A stretch of 64,000 bases of DNA. Origin: Bifidobacterium sp. ESL0745. GTDB lineage: Bacteria > Actinomycetota > Actinomycetes > Actinomycetales > Bifidobacteriaceae. The notes under the pieces were generated by a model. That model was not told where the DNA came from. It saw nothing but the letters and a program-made list of their open reading frames with translations, and did no database searches. The position numbers and the translations under genes are program-made. The stretch is taken from contig NZ_JAQTHX010000001.1 of assembly GCF_029433335.1 (NCBI RefSeq), positions 1,054,001 to 1,118,000 of the forward strand, given 5' to 3'. Below, in pieces: positions 9,140 to 17,082 of this stretch. The first letter of the stretch is position 1. Each line of letters begins with the position of its first letter.

Positions 9140-11269
9140 TTACTGCGAACGTACCACGTCCATGAAACGGGGACCGTAGAGATGCAGCTTGTTCTCTCCC
9201 ACACCGTTGACCGCAAGGAACTGGGCATCGGTGACCGGCTTGATGCGGGCCATATCGCGCAGGGTCTTATCGGAGAAAACGATGTAGGGCGGCTTGCCGA
9301 TTTCCTGGGCGATGGTACGCCGCAGCTCGCGGAACTTCTGGAACAATGCTTCATCTTCATCTGTGGGTTCGTAATTACCGTAAGCGCCATTATTCATTCT
9401 AGCCGCATTGCCATTTGAAGCGTCAGCATCATATGAGCCGAAAGCGGCACCGGACGAAGCAACCGGCTTCTTTCGCAGGATACGTTTGATTTCATAGTGG
9501 AAATCAGGTTTGACCGTATCCGCCGCACGCGCACCGAAGCGAACAATCGGCAATCTTCCTTCCGAAACGAAGAGATAGCCGTCGGTCGCCATCTGGTTGA
9601 TGACATCGCGGATTCGCGCATCCGGCACATCGTGAAGCGCACCATAGCTCGGCATACGGTCGAGGTGACGATTAATGAGATCCTGAGCTTTCGAGCCTCG
9701 CAGCACCGAAACAATCTTGCCCATGCCAAAACTCTGGTTGATGTCATGCACACAGCGGCTGACGGCACGTGCCACATCGGAGACGTCAATGGTTTCGAAG
9801 GTGCTTTCACAATTGGCACAATTACCGCATTTGAACGCCCCGTCATCAGCGTTACCGTCGTCTTTTCCATCCTGTTTCCGGTCACTTTCTGAAGCATCGC
9901 CATCATTGGCAGCTACACCCGAATCAGACCGGTTGATATTAGAATCAGGCCTTTTTTCGCTCTCATTCCGGGCGCCAACCGTAGCATCAACGCTGGTGGG
10001 ATCGGCGAAATACCGCATGATATAGCGGTGCAGGCATTCGGTGGTGCGGCAGTAACCAATCATCGCGTTCAACAAACGCCGATGGCTCTGACGAACAATC
10101 TCCTGCTCCTCGGGGCTCATGCGGTCGTTGTCAGAATCCATGTCCAGAAGTCTGCGGCGGGTGACGATATCCGATTCGTTCCAGAGCAGCGTGCAACGCC
10201 CAGGTTCTCCGTCTCGTCCTGCTCGTCCGGCTTCCTGATAGTAGGCTTCGATGCTTTCCGGCATATTGTGATGGATGACGTAACGCACGTTCGACTTGTC
10301 GATACCCATCCCGAAGGCATTGGTGGCCACGACCACCGGCACCCGATCGGTGACGAAATCGCGTTGCGCTTTGTCGCGCGCCTCGGCAGACATGCCGCCG
10401 TGATAGGCAGCTGTGCCAATACCATGGCGGTTAAGTTCGTCGGCGAGCGCCTCGGTCTCCTTGCGAGTGGCGCAGTAAACAATGCCGGATTCGTCGGGAT
10501 GCTTGGCTGCATACTCCGTAATCCATGTGTTTTTGCGTTTCGTCGGCATGTTGATGATGTCGAAATACAGGTTTGGCCGGTCAAAGCCGGTAACGGTGAT
10601 TTTAGGTGACTTAAGCCGCAGCAAACGGACGATATCACGACGTACTTTTTCGGTCGCGGTCGCGGTGAACGCGGCGACGGTCGGCCGTACCGGCAAGCTG
10701 TCAATGAACTCACCGATACCCAGATACGACGAACGAAAATCCTGCCCCCATTGCGAGACGCAATGTGCCTCGTCAACGGTAATCAACGAAATCTTGACCT
10801 GCGAGGCAAAGCTGCGGAATCGTTCGGTTTCCAAGCGTTCGGGGGCGATGTAGAGCATTTTCACATCGCCGCGCCGGGCTTGGGCGAAGACCATGGATTG
10901 CTCGTCGCTTTCCTGTGTGGTGTTGATGAACGCTGCTTTGATACCCGCATCGTTCAGGGCATCGACCTGATCGCGCATCAGCGAAATCAATGGGGAGATG
11001 ACGATGGTCAGACCCGGCAGCATGGTGGCCGGCACCTGATAGCAGATGGATTTCCCGGCACCGGTCGGCATCACGCCCAGCACGTCATGACCAGCGAGAA
11101 TGGCATTGACCAGATTCTCCTGACCTTCTCGGAACGAATCGTAACCAAAATACTGCTTCAGTGCCGCAAGCGCACCACTGGACGGCCATGACGTCAGAGG
11201 TTCCGTTTTGGTTGGAGACTCTGCAGATTCAGATTCCGCTTGGCTTGGCGAGAAGGACGATTCCGACAT
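9140..11269 (-). CDS. recQ: ATP-dependent DNA helicase RecQ
   Basis: 709-residue 3'-5' helicase for recombinational repair. Walker A MPTGAGKS is at residues 67-74, DEAH at 165-168, and the helicase C motifs include AFGMGIDKSNVRYVIHHN and QEAGRAGRDG. The zinc site uses C406, C411, C480 and C483/C486, but the knuckle is split by an N/S/D-rich insert of about 58 residues (421-478). The winged-helix part follows, and an HRDC domain ends the protein (about 640-709). The ATG at 11269 overlaps the pncA stop by one base (TGATG), so the two genes are translationally coupled. Confidence 0.96.
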   Translation of the reverse strand: MSESSFSPSQAESESAESPTKTEPLTSWPSSGALAALKQYFGYDSFREGQENLVNAILAGHDVLGVMPTGAGKSICYQVPATMLPGLTIVISPLISLMRDQVDALNDAGIKAAFINTTQESDEQSMVFAQARRGDVKMLYIAPERLETERFRSFASQVKISLITVDEAHCVSQWGQDFRSSYLGIGEFIDSLPVRPTVAAFTATATEKVRRDIVRLLRLKSPKITVTGFDRPNLYFDIINMPTKRKNTWITEYAAKHPDESGIVYCATRKETEALADELNRHGIGTAAYHGGMSAEARDKAQRDFVTDRVPVVVATNAFGMGIDKSNVRYVIHHNMPESIEAYYQEAGRAGRDGEPGRCTLLWNESDIVTRRRLLDMDSDNDRMSPEEQEIVRQSHRRLLNAMIGYCRTTECLHRYIMRYFADPTSVDATVGARNESEKRPDSNINRSDSGVAANDGDASESDRKQDGKDDGNADDGAFKCGNCANCESTFETIDVSDVARAVSRCVHDINQSFGMGKIVSVLRGSKAQDLINRHLDRMPSYGALHDVPDARIRDVINQMATDGYLFVSEGRLPIVRFGARAADTVKPDFHYEIKRILRKKPVASSGAAFGSYDADASNGNAARMNNGAYGNYEPTDEDEALFQKFRELRRTIAQEIGKPPYIVFSDKTLRDMARIKPVTDAQFLAVNGVGENKLHLYGPRFMDVVRSQ

Positions 11270-11892
11270 CAGTCACCCAGTCCGTTCTTCAGTTCGATGC
11301 CAGTTTCGTTCATCTGCTTACGAGCGCTCACACCCTGATCCTCACTGACCGGTTCGGTCATGTCTTCAAAGACGGTGACGGAATATCCCAGCTTTTTAGC
11401 GTCAAGCGCGGTTTCCTTGACGCAGTGCGATTCGGCCAGACCGACCACATCGACATGGTTGACACCGGCATCTTTCAAGCCTTGAGCCAAGGTTTTGCCG
11501 TCTTTCTGCATCTGGGCGAATTCCTCGCGGGTCTGCACACAATCGGTGTTGTCTTCGATGCCTTCGAAGCCGGAATACGCCGAGGCGTACTGGCCCTTCT
11601 TGAAATGATGGTTGAGTCCGAGAGCCGCAATCTGCGGCATCAGTTCGGCATTCGGCGTGCCCGCCACACCGTGCTTCGGCCATGAGTCAACGAAATCGGG
11701 ATGGTCGGAGAAATGCGAACCCGGTTCGATATGCCAGTCCTGAGTGGTGGCGATATAGGCGTACTCATCGCCCTGCGCTTTTACATACTCGGCGATGCGA
11801 TCGGCCACAGCCGTGCCGCCTTCGACCCCAAGTTCCCCACCTTCGCAGAACGTGGGCTGCACGTCCACGATAATCAATGCCTTGTCTGCCAT
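11269..11892 (-). CDS. pncA: Nicotinamidase / isochorismatase-family hydrolase
   Basis: 207-residue cysteine hydrolase converting nicotinamide to nicotinate for NAD salvage. The catalytic aspartate is in IIVDVQPTFCEGGELGV, the metal ligands in TQDWH, the lysine in HFKKGQ and the cysteine in AESHCVKETALDA. I chose the ATG at 11892 because AGGAG lies seven bases upstream; the frame extends five codons further. The substrate is inferred from family and from the conserved metal-binding motif. It precedes recQ with a one-base overlap. Confidence 0.9.
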   Translation of the reverse strand: MADKALIIVDVQPTFCEGGELGVEGGTAVADRIAEYVKAQGDEYAYIATTQDWHIEPGSHFSDHPDFVDSWPKHGVAGTPNAELMPQIAALGLNHHFKKGQYASAYSGFEGIEDNTDCVQTREEFAQMQKDGKTLAQGLKDAGVNHVDVVGLAESHCVKETALDAKKLGYSVTVFEDMTEPVSEDQGVSARKQMNETGIELKNGLGD

Positions 11893-11991
11893 ATCGACTC
11901 CTGCCACTACTCGAATCCGACCAATCCTCGAATCCTAAAATAACACTACAAAGAATGCCCCACTTGCCTGACCAAGCGCGAATCACTCAAC

Positions 11992-12493
11992 TCAAATCCC
12001 AGATTGGTCCCCATCAACCTGCTTCAACGCGTCTTCGACGCTGACGCACAGATCCGGAAAATGCTTGATCAAATCCTGATCACCGGTCACCACCATGTCG
12101 GCATTGGCTTGGCGCGACGCGGCAATGATGAGATCATCCTCATAATCGTTATGAATAGGCCGCAAGGCCACTGCATTTCGGCATACTTGATCATCCACGG
12201 CAATAACCGTCATAATGCGCAATAAGGTCTGTATACAATTCCAACCGAACTGTGAAACCAGCACGGTAATAGTCGCCCATACCAGAACAGATTCATCATT
12301 GCGGAATTTCCTTTTCATGGCAATTTTCGCAAGATAATCAACATCTTTGAGTGACAAAGAAACGCACATCATCGTTGTGTTCATCCCTGCAAATGCATTA
12401 AACAACGATTCGGCTTTTTTATGACCTTCTCTTGTTTCCAAAAGGTAATCCAGAAGAACATTAGTGTCACAAACTAATTTCAGATTCTGCGCC
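11992..12493 (-). CDS. PIN-domain toxin
   Basis: PIN-fold ribonuclease, toxin half of a type II toxin-antitoxin pair; 167 residues from the ATG at 12493-12495. The acidic active-site residues are visible: D in VCDTNVLLDYLL, the pair in NDYEDDLIIAAS and the last in VVTGDQDLIKHF. Its start codon overlaps the antitoxin stop by one base (TAATG). Codon use is AT-richer than the flanking recQ and dehydrogenase genes, consistent with an acquired module. Such toxins cleave RNA when free of the antitoxin; the target here is unknown. Confidence 0.85.
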
Positions 12494-12494
12494 A

Positions 12495-12860
12495 TTATTT
12501 CCGCTCCTTTTGTTCATGAAGATATTCATCGTACTGTTCGTCATACATCAAATCTCGAATTTCCTTATAGCTCATGCCCTCAAAGGGATCTTTGCCGTCA
12601 TCGGGCAAACCTGCCTCTTTCAATGTTCGAGACCACAAAGTCGCACCATCCTCTATCGCTTTGAGTCTGCGTTGTTTTTCGGCTTCCTTATCAGCTTTTT
12701 CAGCTTTGGTCTGCAAATCCGGAGTATCGCCATAATCCTTGATAAAATCCCATAACTCACGAACGACGGAACTAGGTGTCTTCCCTTTGCTTTCGAGTAT
12801 CTTGTCGACGTCATCTTTTACATCAGCATCGATACGGACATTCATCTGCACCATCGACAT
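12495..12860 (-). CDS. Ribbon-helix-helix antitoxin (RelB/DinJ-like N-terminus)
   Basis: 121-residue protein. Residues 4-40 (MVQMNVRIDADVKDDVDKI and the helix after it) fit an RHH DNA-binding domain of the RelB/DinJ or CopG type. The rest is a long charged helical segment (KAEKADKEAEKQRRLKA) and a tail that probably wraps the PIN toxin. The ATG at 12860 has AAGGAG upstream. It is the first gene of the pair, as expected for an antitoxin that represses its own operon. A dyad sits in the promoter region at 12898-12912. RelB-like antitoxins more often pair with RelE, so pairing with a PIN toxin is worth noting. Confidence 0.82.
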   Translation of the reverse strand: MSMVQMNVRIDADVKDDVDKILESKGKTPSSVVRELWDFIKDYGDTPDLQTKAEKADKEAEKQRRLKAIEDGATLWSRTLKEAGLPDDGKDPFEGMSYKEIRDLMYDEQYDEYLHEQKERK

Positions 12861-12897
12861 GGTTTCTCCTTCAACGATTATTCATCAATTCAAGAGT

Positions 12898-12930
12898 GCT
12901 ATACGTTATAGCATATAATATAACGCTATA
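12898..12930 (-). promoter_or_regulatory. Probable operator/promoter of the toxin-antitoxin operon
   Basis: GCTATA-CGT-TATAGC (12898-12912) is a perfect six-base dyad, 38 bases before the antitoxin start. A related half (TAACGCTATA, 12921-12930) lies next to it in very AT-rich sequence containing TATATT/TATGCT-like -10 candidates on the minus strand. RHH antitoxins bind such dyads. Confidence 0.6.
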
Positions 12931-13000
12931 TTCGTCAAATAAAGAGCAAACAATAAAAAAATTCTGATTTTTTTAGTTAATGTGATATATTTGCAACATA

Positions 13001-13016
13001 GTGATAAATACATCAC
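13001..13016 (+). promoter_or_regulatory. Possible operator GTGAT-N6-ATCAC
   Basis: Short dyad GTGATAAATACATCAC, with another TGTGATAT at 12981, 48 bases before the membrane-protein gene that is co-transcribed with an XRE regulator. It is a plausible autoregulatory site. Confidence 0.4.
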
Positions 13017-13063
13017 CTACTTTGTACTTATCGCCAAGAAACAGCCGTTGAAAGGAATCAAAG

Positions 13064-13582
13064 ATGCCAGCCTTCTCACATCGTTTCAACCCTCGCAACT
13101 GGTCGTTGAACCGGATAAGAGAGGTGCAGTTCTTCTGCATGCTTATCGCCACGCTCGTCTCGCTTCCCGGCGCGTTTCTTCCAGTCACTTGGCTATGGCT
13201 GCATCTTCTGAGTCTAGTTGCTTTCACTATTTTGGCAGGAATCGATACCGCCCTCAATAAATTCATCTCACCGGGACCAAACGGAATTTTTTCCATGGGT
13301 TCGAATGGCAATTTGGACAATCCTTCGGAAACGGGGTTACGCGACGAAAGCGCTCTGACTCATGAGAATCAAGCCAATACCACAGCCATTTTTATCCTGT
13401 TTTGCGTGCTTATCTGCGTTGCCATGATCAACCAATATTGTCTGGATAATCAACTGCGCTTCACCCTCTATCTTCTGTTGTTCATCGCCTCGTTAATGCC
13501 GACATTGCAACTGGGCTGTTACCTTTACCTTGAACATCGTGATATGACTCGTTCGGAAACGGCTGTCGATGTCGAGGCTTAA
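13064..13582 (+). CDS. Hypothetical four-helix membrane protein
   Basis: 172 residues, not recognised as a named family. Four hydrophobic segments are at about residues 23-43, 45-65, 107-128 and 132-155, with a polar loop of about 35 residues between the second and third. AAAGGA precedes the ATG. The gene overlaps the following XRE regulator by 14 bases. Pairs of a small helix-turn-helix protein and a multi-pass membrane protein are common in Gram-positive bacteria, and the membrane partner often modulates or is controlled by the regulator. The specific role here is unknown. Confidence 0.7.
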   Translation: MPAFSHRFNPRNWSLNRIREVQFFCMLIATLVSLPGAFLPVTWLWLHLLSLVAFTILAGIDTALNKFISPGPNGIFSMGSNGNLDNPSETGLRDESALTHENQANTTAIFILFCVLICVAMINQYCLDNQLRFTLYLLLFIASLMPTLQLGCYLYLEHRDMTRSETAVDVEA

Positions 13583-13772
13583 CACCACCCTCAAGCAGGT
13601 CCGGCAGAACGCCGGCATGACGCAATCAGAACTTGCCGCACAGGTCGGTGTGCGACGTGAGACCATTATCCGGCTGGAGGCAGGGGCTTACAATCCCTCG
13701 CTCAAGTTGGCACTGGACATTGCGCACACCTTCGATACCACTGTCGAAAAGCTGTTCTCTTTCGATGGCTGA
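13569..13772 (+). CDS. XRE/Cro-CI family helix-turn-helix regulator
   Basis: 67-residue single-domain DNA-binding protein. The HTH is MTQSELAAQVGVRRETIIRLEAG-like, with the standard C-terminal ending ALDIAHTFDTTVEKLF found in YozG/Xre-type small regulators. It starts inside the end of the membrane-protein gene (14-base overlap), so the two are expressed together. It likely regulates this small operon. Confidence 0.88.
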   Translation: MSRLNTTLKQVRQNAGMTQSELAAQVGVRRETIIRLEAGAYNPSLKLALDIAHTFDTTVEKLFSFDG

Positions 13773-13880
13773 ACACAGCAATACATATATTTGCGATACA
13801 CAACACGGCAAATCTACAATATTTTCCAAACCTTGATAGCCGCATTCCCATAGGCCAGAGGCACAATTATCCTTGGGATT

Positions 13881-14873
13881 ATGGAGTATATCGAAACGCA
13901 ATCCGAACGCACCGAGCTGCCGCTGGTGGTCATCCCCACAATGTTCGAGTCCATGTACCAGCCTATCGCCATGAGCATGCGGATACTGCACAACGTCGCC
14001 CGTGTGCGAATATACAAAGATTTCAACATCGAGCCAGACACCATCGTTGAACGTTGCAAAAACGCCGATATCGTTGTCGTCATCGGTTTCCATGTCAACG
14101 GCAAGCTGCTTGAGGAGCTCAGCAGTCACGTGCGTTGCTTTGTATTCGGCGGCACCGGCGTCGCCAATTTCATCGATCTCAACCGCACGCGTAAACTGGG
14201 AATACGCGTGTGCAACACCGTCCATTATGGCGACGAAACCGTCGCGGAATATACGTTTGCACTGATTTTCGAACTTGCTCGTGGCGTCGGTGCCATGGAT
14301 CGCAGCATTCGGGAAGGCAACTGGAGCGGGCTGGAAGGCACGTCGCTGAAAGACAAGACCATCGGACTTGTCGGCTTCGGCGGCATCGGCCAGACCGTCG
14401 CCCGCATCGCCGACGGATTCGGCATGCACACACTGGTCTGGAACTCGCATGTCAATGCTGCCACCGCACGTTCGCTACGGGCGACACTCGTTGACAGTAT
14501 CGGCGAGCTTATGGCCCATTCGGATATCGTAAGTCTGCATCTGCCTTTGAATGAAGAGACGCAAGGAATCATCACATCCACCGATCTAGACCAGCTCAAA
14601 CCTGGCAGCTACTTCATCAACACGGCACGCGCCGAACTCATCAAGCCAGGCGCGCTGGTCAATAGGCTCGAACAAGGTGACATCAAGGCAGCCATCGACG
14701 TCTACGACACCGAACCACTGCCAGCCGATGATCCGCTGCGTTCGGTTCCCGATACGATCCTTACCCCGCATGTCGCATGGCGCGCCGATGACGCCTATCG
14801 CGATCTTTCGCGCCAAATTGCGCGTTCGATCCATGCCTTCTGCAACGGCGAACGTTTCAACGTGGTGGAGTAG
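13881..14873 (+). CDS. D-isomer-specific 2-hydroxyacid dehydrogenase
   Basis: 330-residue NAD(P)-dependent oxidoreductase of the D-lactate/hydroxypyruvate reductase group. The Rossmann motif GLVGFGGIGQTVA is near residues 165-177. The catalytic Arg is in INTARAELI, the Glu in DVYDTEPLP and the His in LTPHVAWRA. Substrate cannot be told from motifs. The ribosome-binding site before the ATG at 13881 is poor, so the start is moderately uncertain. It runs convergently towards the ABC importer operon, with repeat locus B in the gap. Confidence 0.88.
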   Translation: MEYIETQSERTELPLVVIPTMFESMYQPIAMSMRILHNVARVRIYKDFNIEPDTIVERCKNADIVVVIGFHVNGKLLEELSSHVRCFVFGGTGVANFIDLNRTRKLGIRVCNTVHYGDETVAEYTFALIFELARGVGAMDRSIREGNWSGLEGTSLKDKTIGLVGFGGIGQTVARIADGFGMHTLVWNSHVNAATARSLRATLVDSIGELMAHSDIVSLHLPLNEETQGIITSTDLDQLKPGSYFINTARAELIKPGALVNRLEQGDIKAAIDVYDTEPLPADDPLRSVPDTILTPHVAWRADDAYRDLSRQIARSIHAFCNGERFNVVE

Positions 14874-14960
14874 ACGGACCACATCAGCGTCACCGAGAGC
14901 GGCTTCGACCAACTTTTACGCTCGATTTCCGCTTCCTAAGCGCAGGTGACCATAGTCGAC

Positions 14961-15099
14961 GCGACCAAAAGCACGTTTTTCCATGCTTTTCGTCGCACCA
15001 AACCACTCAATGCGACCAAAAGCACGAATCGGCTTGCTTTTTGTCGCACCAATTCACTCGTCACGACGAAAAGCACACCGTAACATGCTTTTCGTCGCA
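14961..15099. repeat. Repeat locus B: three hairpins of GCGAC-AAAAGCAC at about 51-nt period
   Basis: Three inverted pairs: 14961-14997, 15011-15048 and 15062-15099. Each reads GCGAC[C/G]AAAAGCAC, eight to nine loop bases, then TGCTTTT[C/T]GTCGCA. The short spacers between pairs are also alike (CCAAACCACTCAA, CCAATTCACTCGTC). Starts are 50-51 bases apart. The array fills the space between the convergent 3' ends of the dehydrogenase and the ABC operon, so it could also stop transcription. Confidence 0.85.
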
Positions 15100-15126
15100 G
15101 TTGTTGGTCACGACAGTCCGCGGAAC

Positions 15127-15939
15127 CTATAATGACGCGGCGGCAACCAAATCACGGGTATAGTCGGCTTTCGGACGGTTCAGTACATCATCGGTGCTGC
15201 CGCCTTCCACCACTTTGCCGTCGTGAAGGACAACGATACGGTCGGCGATGTGCTGGACGACACCCAAATCGTGCGAAATCATGATGATGGCCGTTTCCGG
15301 ACGCGATTTACGGATGGCGGCAAACGCCTCAAGTATCTGCAGGCGGGCCGCCACATCGATGGCACTCATCGGCTCATCGGCAACGATGAGTTCGGGATCG
15401 GTGATCAAGGCGCGGGCGATGGCAACGCGTTGCGCCTGTCCGCCGGAAAGATCAACAGGATAGCGATTCAGAAATTCATCAGGGTCAAGGCCAACCAGGG
15501 ACAAGGATTCACGCACCTTGCAATCAGCATCCGAGTTCTCGGTTTTCGAATGGTTGCGTTGGATCTTCAACGGTTCCGCGACCGACTTGGCCACCGTCCA
15601 ACGAGGGTCAAGTGAGGAGAACGGACTTTGAAAGACGAGACTCGATTTTTGCCGCAAGGCCTCATAACCGGCCGATTTTCTGCCGTCGACAGGTTCACCC
15701 TCGAACGTCACCGTCCCCGAAGTCGGTTTGTCAAGCCCCAACACAATCCGCGTCAGCGTGGACTTGCCCGACCCGGATCCGCCAATAAGCGCAAGACACT
15801 CCCCCGAACGCACTTCGACACTTACATCGTCGAGCGCAGTCTGGCGGTCTTTGCCATGGCCGAATATCTTGCCAACATGTTGGCCCCACAATAATACAGA
15901 GTCATGGTCATCGACCTTGAATGGATTTCCCTCAACCAT
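15127..15939 (-). CDS. Peptide-type ABC transporter ATP-binding protein (DppF/OppF-like)
   Basis: 270-residue ATPase, last gene of a five- to six-gene importer operon. Walker A GGSGSGKST, signature [16 protein letters not shown] and Walker B LIVADEPMSAID are present. It stops soon after the H-loop and lacks the long C-terminal domain of classical OppF, more like short Dpp/Nik-type ATPases. I chose the ATG at 15939 because GAGG lies six bases upstream; in-frame starts at 15957 and 15969 lack a good site. A 21-base inverted repeat separates it from the preceding ATPase gene. Confidence 0.9.
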   Translation of the reverse strand: MVEGNPFKVDDHDSVLLWGQHVGKIFGHGKDRQTALDDVSVEVRSGECLALIGGSGSGKSTLTRIVLGLDKPTSGTVTFEGEPVDGRKSAGYEALRQKSSLVFQSPFSSLDPRWTVAKSVAEPLKIQRNHSKTENSDADCKVRESLSLVGLDPDEFLNRYPVDLSGGQAQRVAIARALITDPELIVADEPMSAIDVAARLQILEAFAAIRKSRPETAIIMISHDLGVVQHIADRIVVLHDGKVVEGGSTDDVLNRPKADYTRDLVAAASL

Positions 15940-15971
15940 TCGAATCCTCGTTTTCATATTGTCGCTCACAC

Positions 15972-16035
15972 TAGCCCATGGTTACCAAAAGATAGTGCAC
16001 GAATATCCATGGTTTCTTTTGGTAGCCATGGGTTA
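15972..16035 (-). promoter_or_regulatory. 21-base inverted repeat between the two ATPase genes
   Basis: Left arm 15972-15992 and right arm 16015-16035 pair at 19 of 21 positions, with the key sequence CCATGG-TACCAAAAGA. The stem begins at the stop codon of the upstream ATPase gene. An intra-operon hairpin like this can stabilise or attenuate mRNA. Confidence 0.6.
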
Positions 16036-16815
16036 GCGCGAGCCTTCCCCGGCAAGCGTCAACTCGCGCGCCGCACCCACCAACTTTTCCGTCTGTTCGT
16101 TTTGCGGATTATCCAATAAATCAGCAGTGTTTCCCGATTCGATAATCCGGCCGTCATCAAGCACATAGCAGCGCGTCGTTGCACGGGCGAGCACCGAGAA
16201 ATCATGCGTAATAAAGAGCATCGACGCGCCGGATTTGTCGACCAATGAAACCAGCAGATCAACGATCTGGCGCTGGGTGATGGAGTCGAGCGCCGTTGTG
16301 GGTTCGTCGGCAATGATCAGGCGAGGCGAGGTAATCAACGCCGTAGCGATACCGACACGTTGCTGCTGCCCGCCAGAAAGTTCGCTCGGATATTTTTTCG
16401 CCGTGGCTTCGTCAAGCCCGACCTTTTCGAGCATCGCGACAACGCGCGTCTGACGGTCAGTTTTATTCAGGTTATAGTGAAGTTTCAGTGGCAGTTCGAC
16501 CTGTTTGCCAACGGTCAGAACCGGATTTAATGATGACGCCGGGTTCTGGAACACCGTGCCCACATAACGCCCTCGCAGACTTGCGAGGACGGTTTCGTCC
16601 GCTCCGATAACCTGGGTATCACCAAGCAATACGGAGCCAGACACCTGCGCATTCGTCGGCAATAGACCAAGCAAGGCCTTGGAAATCATGGATTTTCCCG
16701 AACCGGATGAGCCGATGAGACCAACCCGTTCTCCATCGTCGATACGTAAATCGACACCATGCACAATCGGCTTTCCGCCTACGGAAACACCAAGTTGTTT
16801 GACATCAACGCTCAT
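16033..16815 (-). CDS. Peptide-type ABC transporter ATP-binding protein (DppD/OppD-like)
   Basis: 260-residue ATPase with Walker A GSSGSGKSMIS, signature [16 protein letters not shown], Walker B LIIADEPTTALD and H-loop FITHDFSVLA. I chose the ATG at 16815 (GGAG six bases upstream), which overlaps the preceding small ORF's stop as ATGA; a GTG at 16827 and an ATG at 16821 are possible. It forms the ATPase pair with the downstream gene, feeding the two permeases encoded upstream. Confidence 0.9.
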   Translation of the reverse strand: MSVDVKQLGVSVGGKPIVHGVDLRIDDGERVGLIGSSGSGKSMISKALLGLLPTNAQVSGSVLLGDTQVIGADETVLASLRGRYVGTVFQNPASSLNPVLTVGKQVELPLKLHYNLNKTDRQTRVVAMLEKVGLDEATAKKYPSELSGGQQQRVGIATALITSPRLIIADEPTTALDSITQRQIVDLLVSLVDKSGASMLFITHDFSVLARATTRCYVLDDGRIIESGNTADLLDNPQNEQTEKLVGAARELTLAGEGSR

Positions 16816-17081
16816 GACCATCTCCACCCCTTGAGGACCTTAAGAAAAACAAATACTGCCATTAAGGTCCAAAAAATATACGGCCAGATTCCTGCCTTGT
16901 AAAACAATCCTGTTATACAACGAGCATGAATATTGCCACCTCTTGATCTAAATGACGTAGCCAGGATTTCGCCGTATAAACCAGCCAAGGCATATCCGGC
17001 TGAGCGATCTTTGCCACAGTTCCCTTCACCGAAACCCACCAAAACCGGAGAAGCCGGCGAAAGCGATGCAGAAACCAGCAT
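16812..17081 (-). CDS. Small putative membrane protein inside the peptide ABC operon
   Basis: 89-residue frame not recognised as any family. GGAGG lies seven bases before the ATG at 17081. The permease stop ends one base upstream, and its own stop overlaps the ATPase start as ATGA, so it behaves like a translationally coupled operon gene. A hydrophobic segment spans about residues 61-83 (GLFYKAGIWPYIFWTLMAVF...), ending in a basic/aromatic tail. The second half is AT-richer than the neighbours. The alternative is that the 250 bases are decayed or recombined DNA and the signals are chance. Confidence 0.45.
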   Translation of the reverse strand: MLVSASLSPASPVLVGFGEGNCGKDRSAGYALAGLYGEILATSFRSRGGNIHARCITGLFYKAGIWPYIFWTLMAVFVFLKVLKGWRWS

Positions 17082-17082
17082 C

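Noticed and set aside
14961..15099. CRISPR array
   Set aside because: Spacers of 8-14 bases are far too short and similar to each other; each unit is an inverted pair, not a direct repeat.
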